64,000 nucleotides of DNA, taken from NCBI GenBank assembly GCA_020205615.1, contig CM035160.1, forward strand, positions 122,045,552 to 122,109,551. Direction: 5' to 3'. Source of the stretch: Panax quinquefolius. Taxonomy: Eukaryota > Streptophyta > Magnoliopsida > Apiales > Araliaceae. Under the pieces are notes generated by a model, which was given only the letters and a program-made list of their open reading frames with translations, was not told the DNA's origin and did no database searches. The first letter of the stretch is position 1. Each line of letters starts with the position of its first letter. Made by a program: the position numbers and the translations under genes. Shown here piece by piece: positions 59,087 through 64,000 of this stretch.

Positions 59087-60023
59087 CCTATAGCGACAAA
59101 ACTGCCGCTATAGGTGTTCTTCGCGTTCTTGGCCAAACCCAGAAAATCATAAGTAGTTACCGAGCTACTAAGTTTGACCATTCTTATTTCTTGCCTCGTG
59201 ATGTTTCTGGTAAAAATAATCATCAGATCTTGTATTACTAGTGTAGTACTACATTATCCAACAACAATAATGATCATACAGTATATAACAAAAGAGATCT
59301 GGGCATCCCAAATGACTGTTAGAGCTGTTCTTCATTTCTGGGTTACCCAGAAATGAAGAACAGATCGTGGGGCCTATTTTGGGCTTCCACAACTTGTGAT
59401 TACGGCAATGTTTAACTGATCTAAGAATTGCAGTGTTTAGCCAACATGTAAGGCTACAAATATAGCACACAACATCAACAAAACATCAACAACATAAGGA
59501 GATCTTGTCCGGTCAAACGATGTCAGAAACCACGCTCATGAACTTTCTGAGATACCCAGAAAGTTCATCTGTGGACTTTCTGCCTAGTTTGACTATCCCC
59601 CAATTCTAGTATGTTTGTGATATAAGCTATATAAAAGCATCAAGATGTAGTATAACTACTATACTATAACCTGAATACAATAAGAAACACAAATCAACCA
59701 CAACTTGCAAGATAAGAGGCGACAAAGGTCTTGTCAGACCATTTCTGGGCAAGATCTGGGTTACCCAGATTTTGTCCAGTCATGGTCGGTCAACGACTTT
59801 TGACTAACAATAACTTTCAATCCAGACCATATCTAAGTCTGATTCTTGTTTCGGATCAAAGACTATATAACAGACTACAATATTCAATACTTAAAACACA
59901 AAAATCAAACACGTACAAGGATCTACATGACCTGACATTCGTTGTCAGCGACTGTTGAACTTTTTTCCAGATTTTGTAAAATGCCAAATCCGAGCCTCTA
60001 GATGTTATGGATCTAACATCTAG
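59087..60023. repeat. Array of spaced inverted repeats in LTR D
   Basis: Five inverted repeats are centred near 59100, 59344, 59553, 59762 and 60010. The stems are CCTATAGCG (9 bp), CTGTTCTTCATTTCTGGGT (19 bp, one-base centre, 59325-59363), TGAACTTTCTG (11 bp, 59539-59567), ATCTGGGT (8 bp plus imperfect extension, 59754-59770) and CTAGATGTTA (10 bp, 59998-60023). The spacers share words such as GAGATCTTGTCCGGTCA, ATATAAAAGCATCAAGAT and ACACAAATCAACCACAAC, so this is an old tandem repeat with one hairpin per unit. Confidence 0.75.
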
Positions 60024-60301
60024 CAACCCAGATCATCCTTAGACACCTTATACAACATATTTAACACATCAAACTAACATCTAACAACAGAATTAATGGA
60101 CAGATTTTCTAGGGTTTGTTTATACCTTCTTTGAATAATCTTGATTTCTGACTTCTGATGTTTGTTATATGTATTAGTGGGGCTGGTATTTGGGGACTGA
60201 TATGCTAATAATTTCGGAGGTTAGAGAGAGACAGAGAGAGAGAGCTTAGGTAGAGAGTTGTGCAAAATATAAGTTACAAATGAATTATTTCTCTCTCCAA
60301 T

Positions 60302-60311
60302 CTATATATAC
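60302..60311 (-). promoter_or_regulatory. Putative TATA box of LTR D
   Basis: The minus strand reads GTGAAGTATATATAGATTGG, followed by GAGAGAGAAATAATTC and further on an (AG)n run (plus-strand CT/GA-rich stretch 60223-60243). The place in the LTR, upstream of a purine-rich leader, is like that in LTR B. Inference from composition and position only. Confidence 0.45.
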
Positions 60312-60706
60312 TTCACATATACAATGTATTTGGTTGCACAAAGGGCTGATTGCTGGCATTATTGAGCATGTGGGGTTGTTGGATTTGGTCACCAACTTCC
60401 CCTAAATGTCAAAACCTGTTCTAGCTTCAATAATACAACTAAGGGTAAAAAGGTCATTTAGTAAATCATTTTAATGGCAAAATTATAACTTGCCAAACCC
60501 TTAAGGTTTAACCCTAAGGTTTAGCACAAATTGTAGGATTTTCCAACTGGGGTTTGCACAAAAACAAAAATAAAATAAAATAAAAATTTTAGTTTCTAAA
60601 ATTAGACAATTAGGGCTTGTTAATTAGATTAGGTTTCTAATTAATTTATACAGGAACATTAAGGTTTAATATCTCTAATTATAATTAACTTTGCTAATTT
60701 AGCAAT

Positions 60707-61236
60707 TAGGGTTTATAATTAGTAATTAGGTTTTAAAATTTCTAATTAGGGTTACTAATTATAGAAATTAGGGTTTCTAGAAATTAATATTTCAAAATGT
60801 TAATTAGGGTTTACCTAATTATTCATAAAATCGTATAACATCATTACATAATAATCTCAAACTCATAATTGAGTTTCAAACTAGGGTTTAACACTTAAAA
60901 TTAGGGTTTTTAATAATTTTGGGTTTTCTAAAAATTATTTAGGGTTTGTAAAACTTTAATTAGGGTTTACCTAATTAATCACTTAATACACAATATAAAA
61001 CATATAACACATTTAAATAACCGTCTTAAACTCACAATTGATTTTCAAATTAGGGTTTTCCCTAGTAAAACTAGGGTTTAACCAATTAATATTAGGGTTT
61101 TGAAATTAAACACCATAATTGACCAACTATTCTCAATATGTACATACAGTACATATTTATAGCACTAAAAAATCAAAATACAATTAATATTATGTTATTA
61201 TTCTCATTCCTTGATAAAAATCCAAAATTAGGGTTT
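60707..61236 (-). promoter_or_regulatory. Cluster of eleven exact telo-boxes in LTR D
   Basis: AAACCCTA on the minus (sense) strand, that is TAGGGTTT on plus, occurs at 60707, 60769, 60805, 60882, 60902, 60940, 60961, 61051, 61072, 61093 and 61229, all in one orientation. Near-matches (TAGGGCTT, TAGGGTTA, TTGGGTTTT) lie between. The flanks are mostly AATTAGGGTTT with AATT or TAATTA. The telo-box is a known plant promoter element; here it sits about 400-935 bp upstream of the putative TATA box, in the U3 part of the LTR. Confidence 0.8.
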
Positions 61237-61650
61237 GGATTCCATATCGATTTATTCTTCATATTTTAACCTTAATAATTAAGGTAAAATAATTAACTTA
61301 ACAATCTGTACTAAAATTCATATAATAAAATAATTATTATAATTATTCTAAAATCATTTCATATATTATTTAAATAATATATGCTTATATTTTCATTGAA
61401 AATAATTAATAAAAATATTTCTACTTTAAAATTAATTATTATAAGAATATACTTTATAATAATCAATAATTCTAAAATAAATTTATTTGTAAATATTTAT
61501 GTAATAAATATATTTTTATTTACTACATAAATATATATACACATTATCTTGTACAAATCCTCATCCTTAAAATATTAAAAAAATTATACGCAAAATTTCT
61601 TATTTATTTATATAGAAAATATCGGGAAAATATCGGGTTATTACACAAAT

Positions 61651-62170
61651 TCCTTTCTTTTCATATTTTATTTTCGGCAACCCTTTGACTAGATTCTTTG
61701 AGGATAATTTCTTGATTAAATCCATGTGAACATGTCCCATCCTCTTATGTCACAGATTAGCCTCGTCTTGTACAAATGCTAGACATAATTCTTCTTCATG
61801 TTGCTCAAAATATATAGTATATATATTTCCTTCTCTTTGTGCAACTAGAGTAATATTGTTAGTACCATGAGAAATAGTGCATTTTTCTTTATCAAAACTA
61901 ACTTGGTGACCATTATCCATTAATTGACTGATACTAATAAGATTAAATTCAAGTCCATTAACAAGATGTACATTATCAATATTTACCTTACCATTTCCAA
62001 TTTTACCTTTTCCGATTATCTCCAAATGTAACTGTACCATTTTTCTTCTTGATTTTTAGCTCCACGAACTTTGTTTTGTCACCAGTCATGTGACGTGAGC
62101 ATCCACTATCAAGAATCCATTTTTGAGATGGAACCCTTGCCTTGAGACATACCTGTCAAGAAAAAGTAAT
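61651..62170 (-). pseudogene. Protease and start of integrase of the SIRE-like element, broken
   Basis: The minus strand carries the aspartic protease with WILDSGCSRHMTGDKTKF; the D-S-G codons are at plus 62102-62110. A frameshift near 62040 is followed by the piece 62040-61750 (VNIDNVHLVNGLEFNLISIS, CTISHGTNNI). After a TGA the pre-integrase zinc part reads HKRMGHVHMDLIKKLSSKNL, then VKGLP up to KYEKKGI. There LTR D cuts the zinc site between its His pair and Cys pair; the rest resumes at 54170. Confidence 0.82.
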
Positions 62171-62870
62171 TCATCCTTTTGGTACCCACATTTTTTTGGG
62201 TCCTTTTATGTTAGTTGCAGGTAAATCATCCTTTTTAACCCATACCTTTTTAATCTTATTTTTCTTAAAGCAATTTATGTCCAAATGACCTTTAATGCCA
62301 CAATTTCTAAACGTTGTAAAGGGTGAACAATAATTTAATCTAAAACATGATTTTGACTTTAGCATTTTCATATTACCCTTTTTATACTTAGAACTATAAC
62401 CAATTCCTTGTCTTTCAAAACTAGGTCTTTGTTTACCCAATATGACATTTAAATTTTCTTCACCTTGAACGAATTTAGCAAGAGATGATTTTAGTGAAAT
62501 TATTTCTTTTTGAAGTTCGTTATTAGGAGAGGTTTTAACATGTGATTTATCACTAAATGCATCAATACACACATCTCTCATTTTCAGTTCATTAGTCAAA
62601 TTTTGGATTTCATTATTTAAAAAATTTACCTTATTGAAAAGTATTTTGTTATAATTATCTAAATAATCAATTTTAGCAATCAAAACCTTTTCTTCTTTAC
62701 ATGTAGATTCCTTTTCAATATCTTTCTTTTCATCTATTAAAGAGTCTACTTCGCCCATTAATGTATTTACCAAGTCTTTCAAATATGCATTCTTTTTTTT
62801 TTAATTTATCATTTTCTTGTTTCAAAGAATTAAACTCAAAATTAGATACCTCGTTTGATTCACCTTCTAT
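62171..62870 (-). pseudogene. Coiled-coil and zinc-knuckle linker between gag and protease (SIRE-like)
   Basis: The open piece 62782-62171 is rich in Lys, Glu, Asn and Leu with heptad-like spacing (LMGEVDSLIDEKKDIEKE, LNNEIQNLTNELKMRD), which predicts coiled coil. A knuckle-like FRNCGIKGHLDINC follows (the first Cys is not in place), then KKMWVPKG just before protease. A T-run length change near 62794 (plus strand) probably broke the link to the frame upstream. Such a coiled-coil linker is usual in the SIRE lineage. Confidence 0.7.
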
Positions 62871-63794
62871 TCACATAAAGCATACTTGAGCTATCTCATC
62901 CTTGGGGTCGACCTTAACTTCAGATTCTTCTTCATCACTCCAGGTGATCAGTGCCTTATTTCTCTTATTATCCTTGAAGCCTGTTTTTCCTTTATTCTTT
63001 AGTTGAAAACAGTCATTCTTGAAGTGCCCTGGATGGCCACATTCAAAGCGTGTCTCCTCAGTTTGCTTTCCTTTGCCTTTATTTGAGTTGAAGATATTCT
63101 TTCGTTTATTCTTTCTTTGAAGAAGTCCTTTGAGTCTCCTTGTCATTAAGGCTATCTCTTCATCAGAATCATCATCAAGCTCTTCTTCATTTCCTGCATT
63201 AAGAGCTAAAACCTTTCTTCGAGGAGTTTCGTCCTCATCGTAATACCTCTTTAACTGATGTTCATATTCCTCAAGTTCACGAAAAAGGGTTAATGTATCC
63301 ATAGTAGATATAATAGATGAATCTTGAAGAGTTGTGATTTTAGAAGCAAACCTCTTGGGCATAGCCCGAAGTAACTTACGGTTAATCTCACTTTGTGGAA
63401 TAGATTTGTCCAATAGCTTTAATGAGTTCAGAAGAACAAGGAATCTTGTTTGAGCCATCTTTATAGTTTCATCTTTCTCGAGTTTGAATATTTCATAATC
63501 ATGCATGAGCATGCTTAGTTTAACTTCTTGAACTTTTGATGTTCCTTCATGGCTCACCACTAAGGTATCCCACATTTCTTTGGAGGTGTTGCATGAAGAG
63601 ACTTTATCTATTTCGGATTGAACCATGTCGCTAAGAAGTGTGTTCATTGCCTTTGAATCATAGGAGACCATGTAGATCTTGATTGAATCCATTTCTAGCA
63701 GAATCTTTGGTGTCCCATCATCTCTTCGTGGAACAACTGGTCCGTTTTCCACAACCCACCATTCCCAAGGATCTCTTGTAAGGTAGATCCTCAT
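62871..63794 (-). pseudogene. gag of the SIRE-like element
   Basis: A 307-codon frame with the copia-type gag domain (UBN2/Retrotran_gag_2). It reads MRIYLTRDPWEWWVVENGPV, NTSKEMWDTLVVSHEGTSKV, YEIFKLEKDETIKMAQTRF and LLRAMPKRFASKITTLQDS, with a highly charged tail. The zinc knuckle reads RFECGHPGHFKNDC: the first Cys of CX2CX4HX4C is Arg, so RNA binding would be weakened. The ATG at 63794 is inside the domain; the true start is upstream in a shifted frame (about 63820), so the N-terminus is damaged. It ends at TGA before 62871. Confidence 0.8.
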
Positions 63795-63934
63795 TGAATT
63801 TCGAAGTTGTAATTTTCATTTCGCTCCATACAAATGAGGAGGTCTATTGGTTGATTGACCTTCTTGATTATTGTTCTAACTGCGCTATGTTAGAATCTTT
63901 CCTCACAAGTCACCTTTTAAGACCAAGTAAGTAG

Positions 63935-63952
63935 AGCCTTGCTACGATACCA
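63935..63952 (-). other. Primer binding site of the SIRE-like element
   Basis: The minus strand reads TGGTATCGTAGCAAGGCT two or three bases after the LTR end. The first seven bases match the initiator tRNA-Met site; the rest differs from the commonest form. Confidence 0.6.
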
Positions 63953-63954
63953 AA

Positions 63955-64000
63955 TGAAATTCGAGGATATAGCACACTTAGAAGGGGGTTGAATAAGTGT
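63955..64000 (-). repeat. 5' LTR of the SIRE-like element, only its end inside the window
   Basis: The plus strand TGAAATTCGAGGATATAGCA, then CACTTAGAAGGGGGTTGAAT, matches the start of the 3' LTR at 33018 with a few differences. It continues beyond the window. Confidence 0.82.

Larger units (their letters stand above)
54171..61645 (-). mobile_element. Giant solo LTR D (about 5.0 kb net), minus strand, in the SIRE integrase
   Basis: Perfect flanks CAAAT stand at 54166-54170 and 61646-61650. The minus strand starts TGTAATAACCCGATATTTTC and ends AATTTGGGGGCGTCACA, so it has the TG...CA form and the same last 12 bases as LTRs A and B. Near its end it has GGGCACTCAAATGCTCATCC (about 54490), in the place of the GAGCTCACCC block of the other LTRs. 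No coding region is present between the ends apart from its nested solo LTR. I read it as a solo LTR of a large-LTR chromovirus family; a non-autonomous LARD-like element without paired LTRs is less likely. Confidence 0.8.
33018..64000 (-). mobile_element. SIRE/Maximus-like Ty1/copia element, minus strand, twice interrupted, cut by right edge
   Basis: The minus-strand order from the right is 5' LTR (63955 on), primer site, gag, coiled-coil and knuckle region, protease, integrase, RT, RNase H, extra ORF, polypurine tract, 3' LTR (49223 down to 48819 and 34160 down to 33018). Integrase before RT is the copia order. A long coiled-coil stretch before protease, an extra ORF after RNase H and a GGGGGAGAATGTTG boundary are typical of the SIRE lineage. 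Insertions lie in the 3' LTR (chromovirus C plus an A-type LTR) and in integrase (LTR D). Without these the visible part is about 8.8 kb. Many stops and frameshifts make it inactive. Confidence 0.85.

Noticed and set aside
59000..59120. A CACTA transposon end suggested by GTCGCTATAGG-like words
   Set aside because: No CACTA terminus, no partner end and no 3-bp duplication were found; the word is part of the hairpin array in LTR D.
60707..61236. Interstitial telomere
   Set aside because: The TAGGGTTT words are separated by unequal AATT-rich spacers and never stand as back-to-back TTTAGGG units, so this is not telomeric repeat DNA.

Overview
The window is plant nuclear DNA from a transposon-filled region, most likely a eudicot. 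I recognise no host gene, tRNA, rRNA or CRISPR array. The plant evidence is Ty3/gypsy chromoviruses with chromodomains and a TGGTATCAAAGC primer site (initiator tRNA-Met type), a SIRE/Maximus-like Ty1/copia element, Stowaway-like MITEs, Mutator-like elements and telo-box motifs. The genus cannot be told from the sequence.

Left third (1-21.9 kb). A minus-strand chromovirus LTR runs off the left edge (1-1784). A short Mutator-like inverted-repeat element (2003-21871, TSD TTTTAAAAT) was split by chromovirus A (2288-21309, TSD AAAAA). The 3' LTR of A was then split by chromovirus B (10802-21136, TSD AGGAC). Both carry gag, protease, reverse transcriptase, RNase H, integrase and chromodomain in plus orientation, and both are broken by stops and frameshifts. 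The 5' LTR of A has lost about 1.3 kb, including its TATA box.

Middle (21.9-33 kb). A probable solo copia LTR (21913-23012) is followed by an hAT-like remnant split by a solo chromovirus LTR (23911-26893, TSD GGAAC). Next come Stowaway-like MITEs, a 1.84-kb Mutator-like foldback element (28051-29890, 10-bp TSD), another foldback MITE (29972-30297), a possible Tat-lineage remnant and two tandem repeats.

Right half (33-64 kb). One decayed SIRE/Maximus-type copia element lies on the minus strand, from its 3' LTR (33018) to its 5' LTR, which is cut by the right edge (63955-64000). It was opened in two places. Its 3' LTR received chromovirus C (34161 to about 46726), now fused to a truncated A-type LTR (to 48818). 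Its integrase received a very large solo LTR, D (54171-61645, minus, TSD CAAAT, about 5.0 kb without its own insert), which was itself hit by a solo B-type LTR (55531-58001, TSD GTATC).

The parts most worth a second look are inside LTR D. Eleven exact telo-boxes (AAACCCTA on its sense strand) lie within 530 bp upstream of a putative TATA box. Downstream of that TATA box is a series of inverted repeats spaced about 209-248 bp apart, whose stem sequences differ while their pairing is kept. The copia element also carries an extra ORF of the plant-transposon-protein type between pol and its 3' LTR. All coordinates come from reading the sequence by eye. Family names rest on recalled motifs, not on searches.
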